This document shows positions 1 through 7,120 of a stretch of DNA of 21,844 bases, piece by piece. The stretch comes from Gracilaria caudata (taxonomy: Eukaryota > Rhodophyta > Florideophyceae > Gracilariales > Gracilariaceae), in the NCBI GenBank assembly GCA_030374735.1, contig JASCIV010000381.1, positions 1 through 21,844 on the forward strand, given 5' to 3'. A program made the position numbers and the translations under genes. Below the pieces are notes generated by a model. The model was not told the origin of the DNA. It was given only the letters and a program-made list of their open reading frames with translations, and did not search any database. Every line of letters starts with the position of its first letter. Position 1 is the stretch's first letter.

Positions 1-420
1 CCCCCCCCCCCCCCAACTCCGCTCCGCTCCCCTTTTTTCTTGCTTTTCCGCCTCGCTCCAGCTCCAGCTCCAGCTCGAGCGTGCCAAGCCGCATGTCATC
101 CGCCGCTCGCGCCGCACGGCGAGCTCGCGCACCGACCATGCGACCAAGCGTGGCACATCATCATGCGCCGTTGGTGCATAGCCGCAGCTCGGCCTCGCGA
201 CCCGCGCGCGCACCGCGTCGTCTGGCCCACTCGTCACCACACAAACACGTCGCGCCGCCGCCGCCGCCGCATCTTCCGCTCCCCCATTTTGCGCGCGCGC
301 GCCGCCGCTATTTAGGCGCTCGCGCTTTCACAGGGAGCTCCTGCCCCGCACAGCTGCCCTGAGCGCACGCCAGAGTCTCTCGCGTGTGGCCGCCGTGTAA
401 CCCACCAACGTTGGTTCACC
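1..420. other. GC-rich 5' flank of the first gene
   Basis: The window opens with a run of 14 C followed by pyrimidine-rich and then strongly GC-rich, CpG-rich sequence with a GCC/GCG trinucleotide run near 255-270. Reading frames here are open only because the DNA is GC-rich; none has a recognisable motif. The only element I can support is the TATA-like site listed separately. Confidence 0.6.
309..315 (+). promoter_or_regulatory. TATA-like box of the Cys-rich gene
   Basis: TATTTAG is the only AT-rich island in the GC-rich flank and lies 112 nt before the ATG at 421. The DM9-like ORF has a clean TATAAAA at a similar distance (127 nt) from its ATG. The function is inferred from position. Confidence 0.4.
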
Positions 421-2382
421 ATGATCTCCTCCACAACAGCTTCATGTTTTTGCTCCGTGTTCGTCGCGCTGCTCGTCAGCGCGCCGTTCATAGACGCCGT
501 ACCGGCGCGTCACCACGCGCCACGCGCGTTGCATGTGGACCACTCGTGGCGCACACCCGCACATGACGCGCGCGCCGCCGTGGCGTCCGCCACCAGCGCG
601 GCGCGTGTGGCCGCGCTCAACGCGCACGAGCTCAAGCCGCGCGCGTTGCGCTTGCTCGCACACCGCGCCGCGCCGCCGTTCGGCGCGCCGACGCTGTCGT
701 TTGCCGCCGCGCGACAGGGGCTCAACGGTGACCCGTGCGGCAGTGATGCCGACTGTGCCGCGGAGCGCGCGTGCGTGAGCGCGGCGGGTGATGATGTGGT
801 GGCGTGTGTGTTGGGTGCGCGTTGTGCGTGTATGGCGGCGCAGCCGTTTTGTGAGCGCACTGATGATTGTTCGAGTGGCGAGATTTGTCGAGATGCTCTG
901 TGTCGGTCGGATGGCTCCGTGTCGTCTGATTCGGTGTCCACTGTGAATGACGGCGCACAGGATGATGATGATGATGAAGATGGTGGGGGTGTGAGTGACA
1001 GACAGTCGGGGCTGAACTTTGACCGATGTGAGTCCAATTCGGACTGTCAGGGCGACAGGACGTGTGTGGAGCGCACGGAGAGTGATGACTTTGAGGAGTG
1101 CTTTGGAGGCGAGCAGTGCTTCTGCCGCCAGGATCAGCCGTTCTGTGATGACGATGATGATTGTGATTTGGGAGAGATCTGCGACGAAGGCTTCACGTGT
1201 CGCTCTGAGTCGGCTAGTGAGAACAACGTGCCCAACCTGGCCGAGCCTGTCACAGAGCCGCCTTCTACCGCCGCTGCTACTGAGCAGGAACAACAGCAAC
1301 AGGAGCAGCCGCCTGCTGCCGGCGAAGGCGAGCCCGAAGGCGAACCTGAAGGCGAGCCAGAGGGCGAGCCTGAGGGTGAACCAGAGGGTGAACCAGAGGG
1401 TGAACCAGAGGGTGAACCCGAGGGCGAACCCGAGGGCGAACCCGAGGGCGAACCCGAGGGCGAAGGCGAAGACGTGGAGAGCCCCGAGGGGGGCGAGCAG
1501 CAGGAATCGGAATCCGCCGAGGGCGCCGCCGAGGCGGGAGAGGGACTCAACTTCATGTCGTGCACGGAGGACGCCAACTGCACGGAAGAGCGCTTCTGCA
1601 TGTGGTCGAACGGCGGCGAGTTTGTTCAGTGTGGCGGGCGAGAGGGCTGCGTGTGTCTCAGCAGGGAGCCGTCTTGCTCTTCGCTGTTGAGCTGCTCAGA
1701 CGGCGAGGCGTGCGTGGAGTTGTTCAGTGTGGTTGGACCTGGTGAAGAGGGCGAAGGCGAAGGAGAGGGCGAAGCTGAAGGAGAAGCTGAAGGAGAAGCT
1801 GAAGGCGAGGCCGAAGGCGAAGCTGAAGGCGAAGGCGAAGGTGGCGAGGAAGGCGAAGCCGAAGGTAGAGCTGAAGAGGAAGGCGAGGAAGGTGGAGAAG
1901 GTGGAGAAGGCGAAGAAGGCGAAGCATCCGGACGCTCCAAGTGGTGCATCGCCGAGTCTGTGGATTTACAGTCGCTCACGCTACCCAATTCGGTTATTGA
2001 ACAAGTGCGCGAGGAACAGAAAGCCGAGGAGGAAGACGACCGTCCGGCCATTTGCATTGGCGCGCACCTGTTGCAGCACATGGAGCGACACCAACTGCTG
2101 TACAAGACGCACATGCAGGCGCGCGTGTTGTGCGATGAGCGCCACAGCTGCGCGACGCCGGGGCACATTGTGGAGTTCCGCGGACGGGCGATGATGATGA
2201 AGAGCTACTGCGCGCTGGTGAGGTGCGAACGACGGATTATGGCGGTGAACAGCCCGAGGTATGCGCGCGCGCTGAGGGTGGACTCGCTGACGGAGGGGTT
2301 GCGCTTCACGGCGTTTGCGGCGCGCTATGAGAGCCGCGTGGAGGAGGGCATTCTCACCAGAGCTGTGCGTATGGGGCTGTGA
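421..2382 (+). CDS. Secreted cysteine-rich protein with EGEP and EGEA acidic repeats
   Basis: This encodes 653 residues. Residues 1 to about 26 form a signal peptide (hydrophobic CFCSVFVALLVSAPF, likely cut after IDA), so the product is probably secreted to the extracellular matrix. Three related modules start with GLN at about residues 101, 198 and 376. The first two have ten cysteines each in matching spacing (for example PFC-x4-DC-x4-GEIC). The third has nine before an acidic stretch. Between modules 2 and 3 are 11 EGEP units (about residues 303-348); after module 3 comes an EGEA/EGEG/EEGE stretch (about 442-503). The C-terminal ~150 residues are non-repetitive with several cysteines and a segment reading ATPGHIVEFRGRAMMMKSYC, which looks like a conserved domain I cannot name. 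The ATG was chosen for the signal peptide and upstream TATA-like box. There are no introns. The long antisense frames here are shadows of the repeats. Function is unknown; a wall or mucilage role is inference. Confidence 0.8.
   Translation: MISSTTASCFCSVFVALLVSAPFIDAVPARHHAPRALHVDHSWRTPAHDARAAVASATSAARVAALNAHELKPRALRLLAHRAAPPFGAPTLSFAAARQGLNGDPCGSDADCAAERACVSAAGDDVVACVLGARCACMAAQPFCERTDDCSSGEICRDALCRSDGSVSSDSVSTVNDGAQDDDDDEDGGGVSDRQSGLNFDRCESNSDCQGDRTCVERTESDDFEECFGGEQCFCRQDQPFCDDDDDCDLGEICDEGFTCRSESASENNVPNLAEPVTEPPSTAAATEQEQQQQEQPPAAGEGEPEGEPEGEPEGEPEGEPEGEPEGEPEGEPEGEPEGEPEGEPEGEGEDVESPEGGEQQESESAEGAAEAGEGLNFMSCTEDANCTEERFCMWSNGGEFVQCGGREGCVCLSREPSCSSLLSCSDGEACVELFSVVGPGEEGEGEGEGEAEGEAEGEAEGEAEGEAEGEGEGGEEGEAEGRAEEEGEEGGEGGEGEEGEASGRSKWCIAESVDLQSLTLPNSVIEQVREEQKAEEEDDRPAICIGAHLLQHMERHQLLYKTHMQARVLCDERHSCATPGHIVEFRGRAMMMKSYCALVRCERRIMAVNSPRYARALRVDSLTEGLRFTAFAARYESRVEEGILTRAVRMGL
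1327..1466 (+). repeat. 12-bp coding minisatellite (EGEP)n
   Basis: A tandem array of about 11 units of the type GAGGGCGAACCC encodes EGEP. Blocks differ by synonymous changes: gaaggcgaacct at the left, four gagggtgaacca-type units in the middle, four gagggcgaaccc units at the right. This indicates local unit duplication. Confidence 0.9.
1745..1930 (+). repeat. Second acidic coding repeat (EGEA/EGEG)
   Basis: A degenerate 12-bp-period array (GAAGCTGAAGGA and GAAGGCGAGGCC units) encodes EGEA, EGEG and EEGE. It lies after the ninth cysteine of module 3 and before the next cysteine (SKWC), so it may be an expansion inside the last loop of that module. Confidence 0.8.
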
Positions 2383-2475
2383 GATGAATGATCTGTTATG
2401 GGTAGATAGTTCGTTTTTTTGTTTTCGTTTTTTTTTTTTTTCTGATTTGGGGGTGAAGGTTGGGGGGGGGGGGCT

Positions 2476-2508
2476 CTACAGGGCTACAGGGCTACAGGGC
2501 TACACGGG
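2476..2508 (+). repeat. 8-bp tandem repeat CTACAGGG
   Basis: Three perfect head-to-tail copies of CTACAGGG (2476-2499) are followed by CTACACGGG. They lie about 95 nt after the stop of the Cys-rich gene, directly after a G-run. Confidence 0.85.
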
Positions 2509-2640
2509 ATAGATGCATTTGTTTGCTCTTCGCCGCTTTCGGGGGCGTATTTGATTCGTGCACAACAGCAACATTGATACATGCGAATTTGACGTGCAGG
2601 AGCGGCTTCTTGTTGTGCGCCAACTCGCGAGGTATCGAAG

Positions 2641-2654
2641 GGTACCGTCGTACG
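2641..2654 (-). repeat. Dispersed hairpin element, GACG-loop form
   Basis: GGTACCGTCGTACG holds the inverted core TACCGTCGTA (2643-2652). Its first 13 bases are identical to 4190-4202. A short stem GTAC with loop CGTC can form. It is one of the family described in the findings. Confidence 0.6.
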
Positions 2655-3069
2655 CGCGTGCGCGTTCCGTGAGGTGCACGACGTGCGCGCGGCTGTGCGC
2701 GCGCGCCAATCAGATGGGACGCGATGGGGGCGCAGAAAGCATGGGCGGCGTGTGATCTGTGGGCGCAGATTGCGGCGCTGTGTCACCTTCTGCGGCGCGT
2801 GTACCCTTGTAGCGGCGTTTTACCTTTGCAGCTGTAGCGTACTGTAGTAGCGGCGCTGTCAAACACGCCGCCTTGCCGCGGGCCCAATGTGCTGGCGCAG
2901 TGAGAAGATACGAAGCGTGCAGGCAGCGTGTGTAAAGAAAAAGACGCTGTCACGCGCCGCAGCCGCACGCTGAGCGCGCTGGCGGCGATGCTCGCGAGCC
3001 TTTTTTTTTCTTTTTGTGCACGCGCGCGTGCGCGTCACGGGCGCAGAAGATATTGTGTTACTCTCTCAG

Positions 3070-3882
3070 TCAGACGTGCGCGTTTGTGCGCGCCGGCAGC
3101 AGCGATGTCTTGCGGGATAACACTGCGCGCGAGAACGGAATGTCGAGTTGTAGAGCGTCGAGCGCCATCAAAATCACGTACGCAAACGTCACCAAGTTGC
3201 CAATCGCAAACAACGCCACCACCCACAGCGTGGAAGTCATGGTGGCGCCACCTTCTCGTTCCACGATGTACACCGCCACAAACAGCAGCCCCGCCAGACT
3301 GTCCACAAACGTGAACGTGATCCATTTGTATTGCTTCGAAATCAACACATCCAGAGCCATTCTCATGCTCTCCCTGCCCATTGCCCACACCCACAGCGCG
3401 CACACCGCCGCAACAGCCGCCGCGCCAAGCGCAATCGCAACGCCGTTCGATGCGCGGTTCTGCTGCGTGCGCATCCACACCGCATCATGCGCGTCATCGC
3501 GCTGCGAGCGCGGCAGCAACGCCGAACTCAGCTCGCCGCCGCGCACAATCATGAACGCCACGTACCAGAGCAGCGCGAAATTCGCCGCAAGCGGCCAAAC
3601 AAACGCGTACACGCCGCTCGGAATGCAAAGCACGTCGGGCCCGTTGCGCACAAACAGATAGTACACGGGGAACACTGCGCCGAAGGAGGCGTCGAAGAAC
3701 GCCACTAGCGCCCACGCGGAGGAGCCGATTTGCGCGCCGGCTTGGGTGAGTGGCGCTTGGAACAGCGCGTCGATGTACGCGACGAATACGGCGATGCCAG
3801 CGATGATGAGCAGAATGACGATGAAGTATGTCTTTATGGGTGATGAAGAGCGTGTTGCGGATTGCGTGTGTGGCGCGTCCAT
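3070..3882 (-). CDS. Six-pass membrane protein with duplicated three-helix unit (DUF1475-like)
   Basis: This encodes 270 residues starting MDAPHTQSATRSSSPIKTYF. The frame is open 79 codons further upstream, but that part has no membrane or conserved character, so I start at 3882. Six hydrophobic helices fall in two matching halves: residues about 17-38, 55-76, 90-112 and then about 148-168, 183-203, 217-240. The second helix of each half has a buried aspartate in the same place (VAFFDAS and FTFVDSL) and the third ends WYVAFMIV or FAYVILMA. This looks like an internal duplication of a three-helix unit. The pattern resembles the plant DUF1475 proteins (single unit, function unknown); that assignment is from memory and moderate. 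It is convergent with the Cys-rich gene and divergent from the DM9-like ORF. Codon use is strongly GC-rich like its left neighbour. Confidence 0.7.
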   Translation of the reverse strand: MDAPHTQSATRSSSPIKTYFIVILLIIAGIAVFVAYIDALFQAPLTQAGAQIGSSAWALVAFFDASFGAVFPVYYLFVRNGPDVLCIPSGVYAFVWPLAANFALLWYVAFMIVRGGELSSALLPRSQRDDAHDAVWMRTQQNRASNGVAIALGAAAVAAVCALWVWAMGRESMRMALDVLISKQYKWITFTFVDSLAGLLFVAVYIVEREGGATMTSTLWVVALFAIGNLVTFAYVILMALDALQLDIPFSRAVLSRKTSLLPARTNAHV

Positions 3883-3933
3883 GATGAGCGTGATGAGTGT
3901 GAACAGCGCGATGATGCACTCATCGCGAATTCT

Positions 3934-3949
3934 ATCGTCTCGAGACGAT
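3934..3949. promoter_or_regulatory. 16-bp perfect palindrome upstream of the membrane-protein gene
   Basis: ATCGTCTCGAGACGAT reads the same on both strands with no spacer. It lies 52 bp upstream of the start at 3882 on the minus strand. This is the form and position expected of a dimeric transcription-factor site, but no factor can be named. Confidence 0.4.
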
Positions 3950-4152
3950 CCAAAACGCTCTTGCCCCTCGGTGCCACCGACGGTGCCGTGCAAACAGTTG
4001 GCGAAATCGCCACCAAAAAACACCGAACGCCAAGCATTACAGTACGCTTGTAGCCAGCCATGGGCTTGTAGACAGCCAGCCGACAAGTGCAAAGCCACAA
4101 ATTCGATCATGGAGTGCACACAACACGTGTCGACACTTCCACCTCAACGCAG

Positions 4153-4227
4153 CCTACCGGTAGGTGACCTGCCCTTGCGGAGTGACTCTGGTACCGTCGT
4201 ACCTTTGACGGTAGGTAGGAACGCTAC
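4153..4227 (+). repeat. Cluster of dispersed hairpin-repeat parts
   Basis: Three pieces of the family lie together: the palindrome CCTACCGGTAGG (4153-4164), GGTACCGTCGTACC (4190-4203, stem GGTAC/GTACC with loop CGTC), and GGTAGGAACGCTAC (4214-4227), which is the GGTAG-AACGCTAC tail seen at 11896, 11949 and 18419 with one extra G. Confidence 0.6.
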
Positions 4228-4559
4228 ACGCATACGTTTTCCGCGTGAGACTCGAAGCGATACTTCGCCCTGAGAAACTTCTTGTCCGCAGCTGCTGCCA
4301 TTCTAACTACACCGCACATGTGGCACACTGCTTTGTGCGCTGTCACAGCAACATCTGAAGCAAGTATTGAAGCAACACCAGTCTAGCACTCGCACTGCTG
4401 TCCTTCGAACCTCAACACTCTCGCCTTGAGCTTAGAAGCACATGCGCAATATCTCAACCACCAGACGAGAGCTAGCAATTGGCCACTTGCAAAGCATTGC
4501 CAGCCGAACAAGTAGAAGCACAAATCAATGGTAGGTTAACTTACGGAGGTACTGGCCAT

Positions 4560-4566
4560 TATAAAA
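4560..4566 (+). promoter_or_regulatory. TATA box of the DM9-like ORF
   Basis: A clean TATAAAA lies 127 nt upstream of the ATG at 4687, with pyrimidine-rich sequence between. The spacing resembles the TATA-like site of the first gene (112 nt). Confidence 0.5.
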
Positions 4567-4686
4567 CACAAACAACGCCCCAACGTTCTCTGCGCCCATC
4601 ATTCTGCGCCAAAACCTCATTCTACCGACCACAATCACCGTTCTTTTCTGAACCGCTTTCTCTTTACCCTCTTGCACCGCTCGAAC

Positions 4687-4887
4687 ATGGCCACTTTCTC
4701 GTGCGTCAAATACTCTGGCGGAGAACTGCCTGCCAACATATTACCGGCCGGCAATCGTAGCAACGGCGAAGCACTTTGCATTTGTCGCGGGGTTGTGAAC
4801 GGCATCTTGATGCCCGGCAAGTTTGGTTTGCATGAGCTTCTACTGCTTGACTGCTGTACGAGTTGCTACTCCTTGACTGCTGCGTAG
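4687..4887 (+). CDS. ORF with one DM9 (DUF3421)-like motif, model probably incomplete
   Basis: Sixty-six codons from the ATG. Residues about 9-48 follow the DM9/DUF3421 pattern: GGELPANILPAGN, then NGEALCICRG, then NGILMPGK. The family pattern as I know it is G-x-(L/I)-P-x-x-A then G-x-(P)-L-Y-(I/V)-x-R then PGK. DM9 proteins are known from insects, molluscs, flatworms and some other eukaryotes, some as mannose-binding lectins, and usually have two tandem motifs of about 70 residues. Here the frame runs into a 17-bp direct repeat just after PGKFGLHE and stops, so the second half of the motif and any second repeat are missing. Either an unrecognised intron follows (GT at 4820 or 4825 are possible donors, with no convincing next exon) or the gene is a remnant. 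The TATA box supports transcription. Confidence 0.45.
   Translation: MATFSCVKYSGGELPANILPAGNRSNGEALCICRGVVNGILMPGKFGLHELLLLDCCTSCYSLTAA
4840..4882 (+). repeat. 17-bp direct repeat after the DM9-like motif
   Basis: CTACTGCTTGACTGCTG (4840-4856) recurs at 4866-4882 with one mismatch (CTACTCCTTGACTGCTG). It coincides with loss of the DM9 pattern, so a small duplication may have disrupted the frame. Confidence 0.7.
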
Positions 4888-6099
4888 TAGCAGCGTGTGA
4901 TGGTCAAGTATACGATGTTTACCAACCGGTTGTCTTGTGTAATGCGCTCTTCAGAGTGGTTTGCCTCTTGAGATCGTTTAATACCATTGCGCGCCCTTGT
5001 CATACGTAACGCACCTGTGTCAGCTGTTTCAAACCGCACACTTGTCTTCACCCACAGCAGCAAACAAGCATAACAATAACACATCTTATCGCCAAATACT
5101 GTACGACCTGTCAAGCTCACCGCGGGACAACGAGTCTGATTGAAAGCATCGATCACACATCAGCACAACTCGTACTTCGCCGTGCCCGAATCCAGCGATG
5201 AGCGCCTCAGTGTGGTCGATCACACAAACACCGTAACCTTACTGTTGCATATAATAGCTGCGAATCTGAATGCCAAGCTCCAAAACTGCATGATGGTCTG
5301 ATATCGGTTGCAAATCTAGCAGTTAAGCTTGATGTCTCAGGTGTGCATATCTACGAGCACCGTTTGTCACACCAAGTGATGCTTGTTCTTCAGCATCACT
5401 TTCGAGACGAATGCAATACGAATGCAATCAACACCAGAGACCTACTCTGCGCAACAAGTGTAGTTAGTGCAACAGATATGAGACCGCGCCAATATTGATG
5501 CCACTTCTCCCGTGGTTGGGATTATTTATAAACGGCCCGATCGATTGTTGCGCTTTCTTGTAACAGGACGTTTCTTTCAACAGAGGTGTTCTGTGCGAAG
5601 TTGTAACTGAACTAGTGCGCTCATAAAAGAGAGAGGACAGACACAGCAATCACGGACTGTGCAAAGTGCGTAAAGGAGATACGAAAGAGATATCCCTCAT
5701 ACTGCTTGTCTTGCATCGTTTTGTACAGTACCACCTTTTCCCTTTCGTGCTGAACAAAAGACAGCAACAGCCTGACGCATTCTGGTCACATTCCTCCATA
5801 TTGTATAGACGCAGTGCGTCTATACAATATACAAGGGTGCCTTGGTAAGTTGCACAGTTCGATTTGCGCCATCGCTTTCGAACTTTGTGTGCTGCTTGGT
5901 GAACCGAATTATGCGGGTTCCTCCCAAATCTGGTTCCGAATCAATTTGTCGCACAACAAAACGAAAACAGTTCGTGACGCCAAGCAGGGACGATTACAAA
6001 ATGCTTACGCATCCTTCACAGATTCCGCAAACGCAGCGGCGCAGTTGAAAGGGTCAATGTGAATCAGCGCCCATGAGCAGCCATTCAAGTCGATTGCAG
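4888..6099. other. Long region without an identified gene
   Basis: All frames are short. Signals present are: TATAAATA on the minus strand at about 5530-5523 (TTTATAAAC on the plus strand), CATAAAAGA at about 5622, a 33-bp near-palindrome at 5798-5830 and a donor-like GTAAGT at about 5845. The plus frame 5814-6062 ends in a protein-like stretch (RDAKQGRLQNAYASFTDSA) but has no ATG and no match I know. The region could be regulatory, a non-coding transcript or decayed sequence. Confidence 0.5.
5798..5830. repeat. 33-bp near-palindrome, 16-bp perfect arms
   Basis: The arm ATATTGTATAGACGCA (5798-5813), a single G (5814), then its exact reverse complement (5815-5830). There are no mismatches in 16 pairs. 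It lies in the gene-poor stretch, not at the end of any gene I can define, so a terminator role is not supported. Confidence 0.9.
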
Positions 6100-7050
6100 T
6101 TAGATCAGTCTTAACTTTGCAAGCATCGAAAGAGTTGGAAAAGGGGCCGGAGGTGTACAACCACTCGTGTATTCAACTAAAATCCAATGTTGACCGTTTC
6201 TATGATCTCTCTTCAAAACGTTCCAAGTCATTCCCCAGCTTCCCTCCGATGTCGAGCCAGAAGGGGCGAAATGCGATATGAAATCGTTTACAGCAAGGTC
6301 CGCATAATCGTCCTTCGCGCGGCCGCGATTTCTGCATATTTGTTGGGGCATCTTTCATCCTGTTCATGTGTGTTTCTCGTCGAACGGTATCCATCTCTTG
6401 CAGTCAAAACTCAAAGTTGCTGCTGGAAGCGCCTCACCTGACACCGGTCATTCCTCAAAAGTTTAAACTGTTGAAGATGGCCCGAATTTCTGCTCATGTC
6501 TTGGACAGGGGACATGGAGCCTCAAGGTTCTTCGTAACACGGTCAAAAAAATGGACGGGAGGGTCCTGGAATCACACTTCTGGTCCTACATGCTATTACC
6601 TTGCGAGATGAGCCGAGCCAGACCATTGTTTAGAGTGACTTCATGGTCCACAGCAAGTACAAGAATCTTCGAAACACATTACAATGTCTTCCTGAATTGA
6701 CAACGAGCAAACCCCACTTGTTGTAAAGCAAACATACCTTCCTGATTGCTAAACAAGGCAACCTTCTTGTTGTACAACCTTGCGTTGCATGCCATATCGA
6801 GAAAGAAACGTCTAGTTCCTGGCGAGTCCCAGCCCATCGGCAGAATCTTTCTTATAGAGCCATACCTGGGTCTCAATCGCTCGGGCGCTTTCGCCTTTCG
6901 CTGCATTTGGATGCGCTCGCGACACTTCGGGATGCCTCGCCGCTTTGGAGGAGCGTTAACGTCTCCTAGGACATCTTCTTCCTCAGTTACGTCCACCCCA
7001 CGGTCATCGAGTTCTGATGGACGTTCGTTTTCCTTCAACAATGCTTTGCA
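6100..7050 (-). pseudogene. Possible decayed minus-strand coding sequence
   Basis: On the minus strand the frame from about 7050 to a TAA at 6681-6679 has protein-like composition (for example GVDVTEEEDVLGDVN and LPMGWDSPGTRRFFLDMACN). The same frame continues after the TAA for 30 codons (KILVLAVDHEVTLNNGLARL) to a TAG at 6588-6586. Another frame then continues through four TGA codons (6496, 6457, 6436, 6406) to about 6310, and a third frame carries on to 6100. This looks like a coding sequence broken by stops and frameshifts, perhaps an old mobile element. I recognise no domain. The opposite strand is also open from 6746 but has the Ser/Arg/Phe-rich look of a shadow. It could instead be chance. 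Confidence 0.3.
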
Positions 7051-7120
7051 TATGCCTCGTCCTGTGCATGAGGGGAAGATAGATCCAAGTGATAGACAGC
7101 ACACACCCTCTCGAGCAGCA

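Larger units (their letters stand above)
2383..3069. other. Convergent intergenic region, no gene seen
   Basis: This lies between the 3' ends of the Cys-rich gene and the duplicated membrane-protein gene. It holds T-rich runs at about 2413-2441, a G-run at 2462-2473, three perfect CTACAGGG units plus a partial fourth (2476-2508), one copy of the dispersed TACGANGGTA element (2643-2652, inverted), and many alternating CG/GC tracts. Short open frames have no recognisable features. Confidence 0.6.
3883..4686. other. Divergent promoter region, membrane protein / DM9-like ORF
   Basis: Base composition drops from very GC-rich to near balanced here. It contains a 16-bp palindrome (3934-3949), a cluster of dispersed repeat copies (4153-4227) and the TATA box of the DM9-like ORF (4560). 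No convincing coding frame was seen. Confidence 0.55.

Noticed and set aside
442..1601. Long antisense open frames across the Cys-rich gene
   Set aside because: They arise from GC-rich codons and the 12-bp arrays. The sense strand has a signal peptide and three matching cysteine modules, while the antisense products are only Ser/Pro- or Arg-rich.
3882..4119. N-terminal extension of the duplicated membrane protein
   Set aside because: The 79 extra codons have no membrane or conserved character and span the 16-bp palindrome; the ATG at 3882 gives a compact protein beginning just before helix 1.
4390..4430. tRNA-like B box (GGTTCGAAGG on the minus strand)
   Set aside because: The flanking bases do not form a T-stem and no A box or acceptor stem can be found.
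4866..5156. 96-codon minus-strand frame
   Set aside because: No signal, domain or promoter, and it overlaps the direct repeat at 4840-4882; likely chance.
6746..7120. Upstream extension of the GT14 gene
   Set aside because: The open frame begins at TTG and looks like a shadow; starting at 7121 places the membrane anchor at the N-terminus as expected for a type II Golgi enzyme.
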